Shown piece after piece: positions 42,541 through 50,440 of a stretch of DNA of 64,000 bases. A program made the position numbers and the translations under genes. Source of the stretch: CAXMMR01 sp965198995. GTDB taxonomy: Bacteria > Pseudomonadota > Alphaproteobacteria > Acetobacterales > Acetobacteraceae. The stretch spans positions 1,426,001-1,490,000 of the forward strand of contig CBDAQG010000002.1 in NCBI GenBank assembly GCA_965198995.1. The letters run 5' to 3'. Each line of letters begins with the position of its first letter. The first letter of the stretch is position 1. Under the pieces are notes generated by a model. It was not told the DNA's origin, did not search any database, and saw nothing but the letters and a program-made list of their open reading frames with translations.

Positions 42541-43829
42541 GGGTTGCCCTGCTGAACCCGCGCTGGGACTACGCCGGCAGCATCTATTTCGGCTGCCGCG
42601 AGCCGCATCTGCCGCTGGAGCTCGGCTGCTGCCGGGTGCTGCTGCAGCGCGCCGGCCACGAGGTGCTGCTGCTGGACGCCCACCTGCAGGACCTCGACGA
42701 CGCGGCGCTGCACGCCGCTATCCGCGCGTTCGCGCCGCAGATGACGGTGCTGACCACGGCGCCGACCTACCTGTTCTGGCGCTGCGCCCCGCCGGAGCTG
42801 CGGGTGCCGCGCCAGCTCGCCGACCTGGTGCGTGACGTCGCCGGCCTGCTCGTCGCCGTCGGCCCGCACGGCTCGGTGACCCCTGGCGCGACGCTCGCCA
42901 AGCTCGGCGTCGACGTGGTCGTGCGCGGCGAGTGCGAGGAGGTCGTGCTGGGCCTGGCCGAAGGCGGCGCGCCGGGCCTGCTCCCGGGCACCGCCATGCT
43001 GGCCGGGCACCGCCTGGTCGAAGCGGGCGGCCCGCAGGCCAGCCGCTTCACCGACCTGCCGGCGCTCGACTGGCCGGCCGACTGGCTCGCGCGGCACTGC
43101 CACCACCACCACCGCTTCGAGGCGCATGTCGCCGCTCCCGGCGCCGAGGTCGAGGCGTCGCGCGGCTGCCCCTACGCCTGCTCGTTCTGCGCCAAGATCG
43201 ACTTCCGCGACGCCTATCGCAAGCGCGACCTCGCGCCGCTGCTCCAGGAGATCGACGGCCTGGTCGCCCACGGCGTCCGCTACGTCTACTTCATCGACGA
43301 GATCTTCCTGCCCCGCCGCGACCTGCTGGAGGCGCTGGTGTCGCGCCCGCTGCAATTCGGCATCCAGACCCGCATCGACCTGTGGTCGCCCGAGATGCTG
43401 GCGCTGCTCGGCCGCGCCGGCTGCGTCTCGGTCGAGGCGGGCGTGGAAAGCCTGACCGTGGCGGGCCGCGCCGCCCTGACCAAGCGCTGCCGGCTGACCA
43501 CCGACGAGCTCGCCGAGCGGCTGATCCTCGCCCGCGCCGCCATCCCCTTCGTGCAGGCGAACCTGATCGCCTCCGCCGACGACGACGCCGGCCTGGTCGC
43601 CGCCTGGCGCGAGCGCCTGCTCGCCGCCGGCATCTGGGCCAACGACCCGGTGCCGCTCTACCCCTACCCGAGCTCGCCCGACTACCGCCGCCTCTGGGGC
43701 CCGCCGGACGACCACGCATGGGAACGCGCGCACGCGCATTATCTCGGCCGCTTCGCCGAGTTCTCGGACATCCAGGACGACGCACCGCTGTCACTGACGA
43801 CGCTGGAAGCGGCATGCGTAACCCGCTAG
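42537..43829 (+). CDS. B12-binding-type radical SAM protein
   Basis: 430 residues. The N-terminal ~175 look like a cobalamin-binding domain (VALLNPRWDYAGSIYFG, REPHLPLELGCCRVLLQ, AGHEVLLLDAHLQDL, LVAVGPHGSVTP) but the usual DxHxxG is not seen. The radical SAM cluster is intact: RGCPYACSFCAK (C211, C215, C218); later YVYFIDEIFLPRRDLLEAL, FGIQTRIDLWSPEML and GCVSVEAGVES fit the barrel. A His run (HCHHHH, 188-192) sits just before the cluster. Between sugar epimerases and glycosyltransferases, it probably modifies a sugar or lipid-linked glycan, perhaps by methylation. GTG start overlapping the gene before as GTGA. Confidence 0.85.
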   Translation: MRVALLNPRWDYAGSIYFGCREPHLPLELGCCRVLLQRAGHEVLLLDAHLQDLDDAALHAAIRAFAPQMTVLTTAPTYLFWRCAPPELRVPRQLADLVRDVAGLLVAVGPHGSVTPGATLAKLGVDVVVRGECEEVVLGLAEGGAPGLLPGTAMLAGHRLVEAGGPQASRFTDLPALDWPADWLARHCHHHHRFEAHVAAPGAEVEASRGCPYACSFCAKIDFRDAYRKRDLAPLLQEIDGLVAHGVRYVYFIDEIFLPRRDLLEALVSRPLQFGIQTRIDLWSPEMLALLGRAGCVSVEAGVESLTVAGRAALTKRCRLTTDELAERLILARAAIPFVQANLIASADDDAGLVAAWRERLLAAGIWANDPVPLYPYPSSPDYRRLWGPPDDHAWERAHAHYLGRFAEFSDIQDDAPLSLTTLEAACVTR

Positions 43830-43865
43830 CGCATCAGCCGGATAAACCAGGAGGTCCGTGAGCTG

Positions 43866-44954
43866 ATGCGGACGGACCCTGCTCCAGGCCCGGTGCTGCT
43901 GACCACCGACACCGTCGGCGGGGTGTGGCGCTACACGGCCGACCTGGTCGCCGGCCTGTCGCGACGCGGCATCCGCGCCATCGTCGCCACGCTGGGTCCG
44001 CCACCGGACGCCGCCCAGCGCGCCGAGCTGCGCGACGTGCCCCTCGTCGTCACCGACTGGCCGCTCGACTGGATGGCCGGCGGGCCGGCGCCCCTCGCCG
44101 AAGCTGCCCGCGGCATCGCCAACCTCGCCGACCAGCATCGCGCCGCGCTGCTGCACCTGCACGAGCCATCCCTGCGCGCCGGAATGCCAGGCCCGGGCCG
44201 CACCACGATCACGGTGCTGCATTCATGCCTGGCGAGCTGGTGGGAGGCGATGCGCGGCGGCGCGCTGCCCGAAGCGTGGCACTGGCGCCGCACGCTGACC
44301 GAGGACGGGCTCATGCGCGCCGACGCCGTGATCGTGCCGTCCCACTCGATGGCGGCAACGATGGCGCGGCTCTACCCGCCCCGCCCCGTGCACGTGGTGC
44401 ATAACGGCCGGCAGGCGGCTCCCGCAGGGCTGCACCAGCGCCGCGCAACGGTGTTCGCCTCCGGCCGCCTCTGGGATGCGGCAAAGAACATGGCCACGCT
44501 GGACCGCGCGGCGGCGATGCTCGACGCGCCCGTCATCGTCGCCGGCAGCACGGTCTCGCCCAGCGGTGACGCCGTCGCCTTCGAGCGGCTGCAGCTGCTG
44601 GGCCAGGTATCGCCAAGCCGTCTCGCCGCCGAGCTCGGCCGCGCCGCGGTGTTCTGCTCGCTGGCGCGCTACGAGCCGTTCGGCCTCGGGGTGCTGGAGG
44701 CGGCCCAGGCAGGCTGCGCCCTGGTCCTCGCCGACACCCCGATATTCCGCGAGTTGTGGGACGGCGCCGCGCTCTTCACCGACCCGCTCGATCCCGCCCT
44801 TGCCGCCGCGTCGTTGCGCCAGGCGCTGGCCGACCCGGCGCCGCTTGGCCAAGCCGCCCATCGCCGCGCCGGGCGCTACACGCTCGACGCCATGGTCGAC
44901 GACACCCTCGCCGTGCATCGCCACGCCCTGGCCAGACAGGCCGCCCCACCTTGA
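43866..44954 (+). CDS. Glycosyltransferase family 4-like
   Basis: A 362-residue GT-B enzyme: VLLTTDTVGGVWRYTADLVA at the N-terminus, VIVPSHSMAATMARLY, VVHNGRQ, VFASGRLWDAAKNMATLDRA and the donor-site FCSLARYEPFGLGVLEAAQAG, with the E-x7-E pattern of retaining GT4 enzymes. The acceptor and sugar are unknown. It starts 36 bases after the radical SAM gene and its stop is the first rung of a TTGA ladder leading to the next gene. Confidence 0.86.
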   Translation: MRTDPAPGPVLLTTDTVGGVWRYTADLVAGLSRRGIRAIVATLGPPPDAAQRAELRDVPLVVTDWPLDWMAGGPAPLAEAARGIANLADQHRAALLHLHEPSLRAGMPGPGRTTITVLHSCLASWWEAMRGGALPEAWHWRRTLTEDGLMRADAVIVPSHSMAATMARLYPPRPVHVVHNGRQAAPAGLHQRRATVFASGRLWDAAKNMATLDRAAAMLDAPVIVAGSTVSPSGDAVAFERLQLLGQVSPSRLAAELGRAAVFCSLARYEPFGLGVLEAAQAGCALVLADTPIFRELWDGAALFTDPLDPALAAASLRQALADPAPLGQAAHRRAGRYTLDAMVDDTLAVHRHALARQAAPP

Positions 44955-45021
44955 ACACAACCCTGCTTGAACATCACCCCACCTTGAACACAACCCCGCC
45001 TTGAACATCACCCCGCCTTGA
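44951..45021 (+). repeat. TTGA start-codon ladder, 16/17-bp tandem repeat
   Basis: TTGAAC at 44951, 44967, 44984, 45001 and 45018. The copies at 44967, 44984 and 45001 each open a six-codon mini-ORF ending in a TGA that overlaps the next TTG. The first overlaps the stop of the upstream glycosyltransferase, the last is the start of the downstream one (TTGAACATTACC, with TTGAACATCACC repeated above it). Confidence 0.9.
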
Positions 45022-46109
45022 ACATTACCTACGTCACGCATTCGCTGCTGTCCTGCTGGAACCACGGCAACGCGCATTTCCTGCGCGGCGTCCTGCGCGC
45101 GCTGCAATCGCGCGGCCACGAGGTCACCATCCTGGAGCCGCACGGATCCTGGTCGTTGCGCAACCTGCTCGATGATCATGGCACAGCAGCCCTGCTCCCG
45201 TTCGAAGCCGCCTACCCAACCCTGCGCTCGACCCGCTTCCACGCCGACGACCTGCCGCGCCTGATCGACGGCGCCGACCTCGTCCTCGTGCATGAATGGA
45301 CCGAGCCGCCGGTCGTCGCCGCCATCGGCGCGCTGCGTCGCCACGCCGGCTTCAAGCTGCTGTTCCACGACACCCATCATCGCGCCGTGAGCGACCCGGA
45401 CGCCATGCAGCGCTACGACCTGGCCGCCTATGACGGCGTTCTCGCCTTCGGCGCCGCCCTGGCCGCGGTCTACCGCGCCTGGGGCTGGGGCGAGCGCGTC
45501 CACGTCTGGCACGAAGCGGCCGACGTCGCCCTGTTCCGTCCGCCAAGCGAACCATCAGCGCGCCAAGGGATCGTCTGGATTGGCAACTGGGGCGACGGCG
45601 AACGCACCGCCGAGCTCGAGGCGTTCCTGCTCGCCCCCACCCGCGCCAACGGCCTGGACCTCGACATCTACGGCGTGCGCTACCCCTCCGACGCGCTGGC
45701 GCTGCTTGACCGCTACGGCGCCCACTACCGCGGCTGGCTCGCCAACGCCCTGGCGCCCAGCGTCTTCGCCCGCCACCTCGCCACCGTCCACGTGCCGCGC
45801 CGCCCCTACGCCTCGGCGCTGCCCGGCATCCCGACCATCCGCGTGTTCGAGGCGCTGGCCTGCGGCATCCCGCTCGTCTCTGCCCCCTGGTCGGACAGCG
45901 AGCAGCTGTTCACTCCCGGCGAGGACTACCTCACCGCCGCCGACGGCGACGCCATGCGCCACCAGCTCCACCGCCTCGCGACCGACGCCAGCCTGCGCGC
46001 CGCCCTGTCCCAGCACGGCCGCAACACCATCCTCGCCCGCCACACCTGCGACCACCGCGCCACCGAGCTGCTCGCCATCGCCCAGCACCTTGGCGCGCCG
46101 GTCGGATGA
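45018..46109 (+). CDS. Glycosyltransferase, CgeB-like
   Basis: A 363-residue GT-B protein: ITYVTHSLLSCWNHGNAHFL, a central FHDTHHRAVSD, VLAFGAALAAVYRAWGWG, VWHEAADVALFRP, GIVWIGNWGDGER and the C-terminal VPRRPYASALPGIPTIRVFE, ALACGIPLVSAPW, FTPGEDYL donor-site region as in CgeB/spore-maturation-type transferases. TTG start, last rung of the ladder. Its stop overlaps the next gene's start (ATGA). Related to the next gene, so probably an old duplication. Confidence 0.82.
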   Translation: MNITYVTHSLLSCWNHGNAHFLRGVLRALQSRGHEVTILEPHGSWSLRNLLDDHGTAALLPFEAAYPTLRSTRFHADDLPRLIDGADLVLVHEWTEPPVVAAIGALRRHAGFKLLFHDTHHRAVSDPDAMQRYDLAAYDGVLAFGAALAAVYRAWGWGERVHVWHEAADVALFRPPSEPSARQGIVWIGNWGDGERTAELEAFLLAPTRANGLDLDIYGVRYPSDALALLDRYGAHYRGWLANALAPSVFARHLATVHVPRRPYASALPGIPTIRVFEALACGIPLVSAPWSDSEQLFTPGEDYLTAADGDAMRHQLHRLATDASLRAALSQHGRNTILARHTCDHRATELLAIAQHLGAPVG

Positions 46110-47212
46110 GGATCGCGTTCTACGGCTCCAGCCTGCTCTCCAGCTATTGGAACGGCGCCGCCACCTATTATCGCGGCCTGCTCTCGGCCATGGCCCGCCT
46201 CGGCCACGCCATCACCTTCTACGAGCCCGACATCTTCGACCGCCAGGCGCATCGCGACATCGCACCCCCCGACTGGGCCCGCACCGTCGTCTACCCGCCC
46301 ACCGTCGCGGCGCTGCGCGACGTCCTCGCCGATGCCGCCCACGCCGACGCGGTCGTCAAGGCCAGCGGCGTCGGCGTGTTCGACGCCGAGCTGCTCGCCG
46401 GCATCATCGCCCACGCCGCCCCCGGCGCCGTGCGGGTCCTGCTCGACGTCGACGCCCCGGCGACCCTGGCCGAGATGGCAGCCGACGTCGACCATCCGGT
46501 CCGCCGCGCTTTGCCGTCGCTCGACCTCGTCTGCACCTATGGCGGCGGCCCGCCGGTCATCGCCGCCTATCACGGCTTCGGCGCCGCCGCCTGCGTGCCG
46601 ATCTACAACGCGCTCGATCCGGCGACGCACCATCCCGTTCCGCCCCAGCAACGCTTCCGCGCCGACCTCACCTTGCTGGCCAACCGCCTGCCCGACCGCG
46701 AAGCCCGCATCGAGACGTTTTTCCTCACCCCGGCGAAGACGCTGCCAAACCGCCGCTTCCTGCTCGGCGGCAGTGGCTGGGCCGACAAGCCGATGGCCCC
46801 GAACGTGCACCCGCTCGGCCACGTCCCAACCGCCGACCACAACGCGCTGAACACCTCCGCCCTGGCCGTGCTGAACGTCGCCCGCGACAGCATGGCCGCC
46901 ACCGGCTTCTCGCCGGCCACCCGCGTCTTCGAGGCCGCCGGCGCCGCGGCCTGCCTGATCACCGACGCCTGGGACGGCATCGAGCAGTTCCTGGAACCAA
47001 ACAGCGAGATCCTGGTGGCCCGCGACGGCCAGGACGTCGCCGCACACCTCGCCACACTGACGCCCGAGCGCGCCCGCGCCATCGGCGAACGCGCCAGGCT
47101 GCGCATGCTGGCAGAACACACCTACGACCAACGCGCCGTGCTGCTTGATGCGGCGCTGAAGAAAGCAAGCGGTCCTTTTTTGAAAAAAAGGACCAAAAAA
47201 CTTTTATTTTAA
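46106..47212 (+). CDS. Glycosyltransferase, CgeB-like (second)
   Basis: 368 residues. IAFYGSSLLSSYWNGAATYY, GHAITFYEPDIFDR, VRVLLDVDAPATLAEM, DLVCTYGGGPPVIAAY, LTLLANRLPDREARIETFF, FLLGGSGWADKPM and FSPATRVFEAAGAAACLITD, WDGIEQFLEP follow the CgeB-type glycosyltransferase pattern. The last ~15 residues (SGPFLKKRTKKLLF) are translated from repeat A copy 5 and give a basic tail. Last gene of the glycan cluster. Confidence 0.82.
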   Translation: MRIAFYGSSLLSSYWNGAATYYRGLLSAMARLGHAITFYEPDIFDRQAHRDIAPPDWARTVVYPPTVAALRDVLADAAHADAVVKASGVGVFDAELLAGIIAHAAPGAVRVLLDVDAPATLAEMAADVDHPVRRALPSLDLVCTYGGGPPVIAAYHGFGAAACVPIYNALDPATHHPVPPQQRFRADLTLLANRLPDREARIETFFLTPAKTLPNRRFLLGGSGWADKPMAPNVHPLGHVPTADHNALNTSALAVLNVARDSMAATGFSPATRVFEAAGAAACLITDAWDGIEQFLEPNSEILVARDGQDVAAHLATLTPERARAIGERARLRMLAEHTYDQRAVLLDAALKKASGPFLKKRTKKLLF

Positions 47213-47308
47213 TAACTCAATCTACCAGCGCCGATGCAGATCCATTGAGTTATGAATAAGGAAGTAAAAGTTTTTTGCTTCTTTTTTTCAAAAAAGAAGC
47301 GCTTCCTT
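47165..47308. repeat. Repeat A, copy 5
   Basis: Left hairpin ggtccttttttgaaaaaaag / gacc, aaaaaactttta; right aaaagttttttgcttctttt / tttcaaaaaagaagc. The spacer has its own inverted repeat ATAACTCAAT ... ATTGAGTTAT. Overlaps the 3' ends of two convergent genes and provides both stop codons. Confidence 0.93.
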
Positions 47309-49048
47309 CACATAACTCCCCGGCGCCGCCTCGATCCCGTCGCCTGGCGCCCGCGCCCGCACCAGGTCCCGCGTGCTCACCCATCGGTGCCAGTCCGGCC
47401 ACCACGAGCCGCCGATCTCGGTCGCGGCAGCGAACCACTCCGCCCCGCCCGCCGCCAGTTCCCCCACCCAGTGATTATGCCGACCGCTGCCCGGCGGATT
47501 GACGACGCCGCCGCTATGGCCCGACCCGGTGAGCACGAAGCGCGCCGGCCCGCCGACCATCTGGGTGCTGCGATAGGCCGAGCGCCACGGCGCGATGTGG
47601 TCGTCGCGCGCCGCCAGGATGTAGCTCGGCACGGTGATGCGCCGCAGGTCGACCGGCTGGCCAAGCAGCGTCATCGCGCCCGGGCTCGCCAGCTCGTTGC
47701 GCCGGTAGATGTGCTCCAGGTAGAACCGGTGCAGCCCGGCGGGCAGGCGCGTCTGGTCGGCGTTCCAGTGCAGCAGGTCGAACGGAAACTGGTCGTTGCC
47801 AAGCAGGAACGTGGTGACGACGAACGACCAGATCAGGTCGGAGCTGCGCAGCAGCCGCGCCGCCTCGCTGCCGGCCACCGCGTCGAGCTGCGCCTCGTCG
47901 ATGAACACGCCGAGCGCGCCCGCCTCGTCGGTGTCGAGCATCGTCGCCAGCAACGTCATCGAGGCGAAGCGCCGACCGCCGGCATCACCGCCGTCGATCG
48001 CCGCGGCCGCCGCCAGCAGCGTGCCGCCGAGGCAGAAGCCGAGCGTGTCGATCTGCCTCTCGCCGGTGCTGGCCGTGATCGCCTCGGCCGCGGCAAACAC
48101 GCCGAGCCGCAGGTAGTCCTCGAACCCAAGCTCGCTCGCCGCACCCGCCGGATCCACCCAGCTCATCATGAACACGGTGTGGCCCTGCGCCACCGCCCAG
48201 CGCACGAAGCTGTTCCGCGGCTGCAGGTCAAGCACGTAGAACTTGTTGATCCAGGGCGGCACGATCAGCAGCGGGCGGCGCGCCACGAGGCCGGTCGTCG
48301 GCGCATATTGGATGAGCTGCATCACCTCGGTCTGCGCCACCACCACGCCCGGCGTCGCCGCGATCGTCTCGCCCAGGGCAAAGCCCGCGGTCTCGGGCCC
48401 GGCCAGTCGGGCGCGGCCATGCTCGAGGTCGGCGAGCAGCGTGTTCAGCCCGCGCAGCAGGTTCTCGCCGCCGCTCTCGACGGTGCGATGCAGCACCCGC
48501 GCATTGGTCAGCAGGAAGCTCGACGGGCTCATCGCGCCGATGAACTGTCGGGCGTAGTAATCAAGCCGCTGCGCCGTCCGCCGGTCGACGCCAATCGCCG
48601 CCCGCTGCAGGGTGCGCGCCGACAGCAGGTAGGATTGCTTGATGTAGTCGACGACGTCCTCGTCGCGCCATCCGGCAAGGCCTGGCCGCGCCTCCTCATC
48701 TCCGCCAAGCATCCGCCGCGTCGTGCGCTGCCACAGCGTCATGTAGTCCTGCCAGAAGCCGATCTGCGCCTGCATGGCGCTGACCGGGCCGGCCATCAGC
48801 CGGGCGGTCATTTCGAGAAAGGCGTGGGCGTGGCTCGAGCGATCGCCCGTCTCCGCCGCCGTTTCCATCGCCGTCTCCGGCACCGCCGCACTCTGGGCAG
48901 CCTGCCGTCGCTGCCAGTCGAGCACGATGCGCTGCGAGCGCTCGGCGATGTCGGCCATCGAGCGGCTCAAAGTCGCCGGATCGGCCAGCGACCCCGACTT
49001 TGGCGCCGAATTCAGCGAGCCGTTCGCCGGCTCAGCCTTGCTGGTCAT
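47288..49048 (-). CDS. phaC: Class I polyhydroxyalkanoate synthase
   Basis: Polymerises 3-hydroxyacyl-CoA into storage polyester. 586 residues: N-terminal PhaC domain (GFWQDYMTLWQRTTRRM, RDEDVVDYIKQSYLLSAR), PLLIVPPWINKFYVLDLQP, then the lipase-like box GFCLGG with nucleophilic Cys, LAARDDHIAPW (Asp) and SGHSGGVVNPP (His). Class I by length and absence of PhaE/PhaR. No phaA, phaB, phaZ or phasin is near. The last residues (KEALLF, TGA) come from repeat A copy 5. ATG start. Confidence 0.94.
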   Translation of the reverse strand: MTSKAEPANGSLNSAPKSGSLADPATLSRSMADIAERSQRIVLDWQRRQAAQSAAVPETAMETAAETGDRSSHAHAFLEMTARLMAGPVSAMQAQIGFWQDYMTLWQRTTRRMLGGDEEARPGLAGWRDEDVVDYIKQSYLLSARTLQRAAIGVDRRTAQRLDYYARQFIGAMSPSSFLLTNARVLHRTVESGGENLLRGLNTLLADLEHGRARLAGPETAGFALGETIAATPGVVVAQTEVMQLIQYAPTTGLVARRPLLIVPPWINKFYVLDLQPRNSFVRWAVAQGHTVFMMSWVDPAGAASELGFEDYLRLGVFAAAEAITASTGERQIDTLGFCLGGTLLAAAAAIDGGDAGGRRFASMTLLATMLDTDEAGALGVFIDEAQLDAVAGSEAARLLRSSDLIWSFVVTTFLLGNDQFPFDLLHWNADQTRLPAGLHRFYLEHIYRRNELASPGAMTLLGQPVDLRRITVPSYILAARDDHIAPWRSAYRSTQMVGGPARFVLTGSGHSGGVVNPPGSGRHNHWVGELAAGGAEWFAAATEIGGSWWPDWHRWVSTRDLVRARAPGDGIEAAPGSYVKEALLF

Positions 49049-49269
49049 CGATCCAGACCGTCGGCATGACGTCCTTCCCCGCGGACGGCGCGCCGCGCTA
49101 GATAATGCCCGCGTTCAGGTGGCGGGTTCTGATGGTCCATGCGGTGCCGCAATCAACGGCTGACAACACGCCGCGTAAGCCGGCGCCGCACCGGCCGGCT
49201 CAGGCTAGCGACCGCCAGACCGGCCAGCAAGATGGCGTATCCCGCCCGGCCGACGGAGGCGCGCTGACG

Positions 49270-50379
49270 GTGGCGCTACCGATGCTCGCCGCGCTGCTGA
49301 TGCTCGCCCTCGGCGGCTGCGCGCACGATCCGGTGCAGACGCCGGTCGCCTGGTGGCATGGGCTGCAGGGCGGTGCCATCGCCGAGCAGCGCCCGCCGCC
49401 GCCGGGCCAGAACCTGCCCTATCCGCAGCTCGGCACCACGCCGCCGCGCCCGCCGCTGCCGGACGCGCTGACCCGTGACAGGCTGCGCGAGGAGCTGGCC
49501 GCCGAGCGTGAGGCCGCGGTGCGTCGCGCCGCGCGCAACCCGATCGTCGTCGTGCCGCCGCCGCATTTGGCGGCCAACCCGCCCGCCGCCGAGGCGGCCA
49601 ACGCCACCCTGGTGGCCGCCGAGCCGCCGCCCGCCCCCACCACCTTGGCGCCAAGCGTCTCCCCGGCGCGCAGCGCCAGCATCGGCCCGGCGCGCAGCGC
49701 CAGCATCGGCCCGGCGCGAAGCGCCAGCATCGGCCCGGCGCGAAGCGCCAGCGTCGGCCCGGCGCCAAGCGCCACCATGGCGCCGGCGCCAAGCGCCCCG
49801 GCCGTACGGGCGCCAACCGCCACCACCGCCTCAGCCCCAGGCGCCCCCTCCGCATCAGGCGTCGCCGCAGCCGGCCCGCTCACGCAAGCAGCGTCGACGG
49901 CCACCGGCCCCGGCATCACGCCGCAGCCATCCGGCGGCAGCCTGGTCCTGGCCGGCCGCACGGCGGATAGCGGCGTCAGCCTGCCCGCCGTCGCCCAGGC
50001 GCCGCCCGACCCGGCCGCTTTCGAGGGCGTCGCCGCCTTGCCCCAGCCGACCGCCGCACCGCCCGTGCCCGCCTACATTCCAGCCGCCGCGCGCGGCACC
50101 CAGCTCGGCTTCGCGCCCGGCTCGGACCAGCTCGGCCGTGACAGTCTCGGCGCCCTGCACGCGCTCAGCGCCCGACGCGGCGCCGGCGCCATCGTCATCA
50201 CCGGCTATGGCGATGCGAGCTCCGACCAGCCCGACGCCCAGTTGGTGGCGCTCGACCTCGGCCTGCGCCGCGCCCGCACCGTCGCCGGCGAGCTGGCCCA
50301 GGAGGGCGTGCCCGCCTCCGCCCTGCATATCGACGCCGCCGCGTTCGGTCGCGGCGCCAGCGCGCTGCTGATAAACTGA
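49270..50379 (+). CDS. OmpA-like lipoprotein with Ala/Pro repeat linker
   Basis: 369 residues. The GTG at 49270 with GGAGG 9 bases upstream gives a compact lipoprotein signal (LPMLAALLMLALGGC). Then a Pro-rich part, a basic helix (LREELAAEREAAVRRAARN), a long Ala/Pro/Ser linker with 8-residue repeats (PARSASIG) and a C-terminal OmpA-like domain: TQLGFAPGSDQLGRDSLGAL, AIVITGYGDASSDQP, DLGLRRARTVAGELAQEGVP. A peptidoglycan-binding envelope protein is likely, though the usual Asp/Arg pair is only partly visible. Divergent from phaC; the 221-base gap between their starts shows no repeat. Confidence 0.78.
   Translation: MALPMLAALLMLALGGCAHDPVQTPVAWWHGLQGGAIAEQRPPPPGQNLPYPQLGTTPPRPPLPDALTRDRLREELAAEREAAVRRAARNPIVVVPPPHLAANPPAAEAANATLVAAEPPPAPTTLAPSVSPARSASIGPARSASIGPARSASIGPARSASVGPAPSATMAPAPSAPAVRAPTATTASAPGAPSASGVAAAGPLTQAASTATGPGITPQPSGGSLVLAGRTADSGVSLPAVAQAPPDPAAFEGVAALPQPTAAPPVPAYIPAAARGTQLGFAPGSDQLGRDSLGALHALSARRGAGAIVITGYGDASSDQPDAQLVALDLGLRRARTVAGELAQEGVPASALHIDAAAFGRGASALLIN
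49672..49770 (+). repeat. 24-bp coding tandem repeat
   Basis: About four near-identical units of gcccggcgcgcagcgccagc plus atcg encode PARSASIG; a fifth is diverged. In-frame, so copy number changes only alter linker length. Confidence 0.88.
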
Positions 50380-50402
50380 GCCACCCGTAAACTGAGCCAC
50401 CC
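50369..50402 (+). repeat. Duplicated stop-codon segment
   Basis: TAAACTGAGCCACCCG is present twice in tandem (16-bp unit) across the stop of the OmpA-like gene, 38 bases before the alaC start. Confidence 0.85.
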
Positions 50403-50440
50403 GCCAGCCGCCCCTTTCGCAGTCACCCGTTAGGCCCGTC

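Noticed and set aside
47252..49069. 605-codon open frame antisense to phaC
   Set aside because: Arg/His/Pro-rich shadow of a clear PHA synthase gene.
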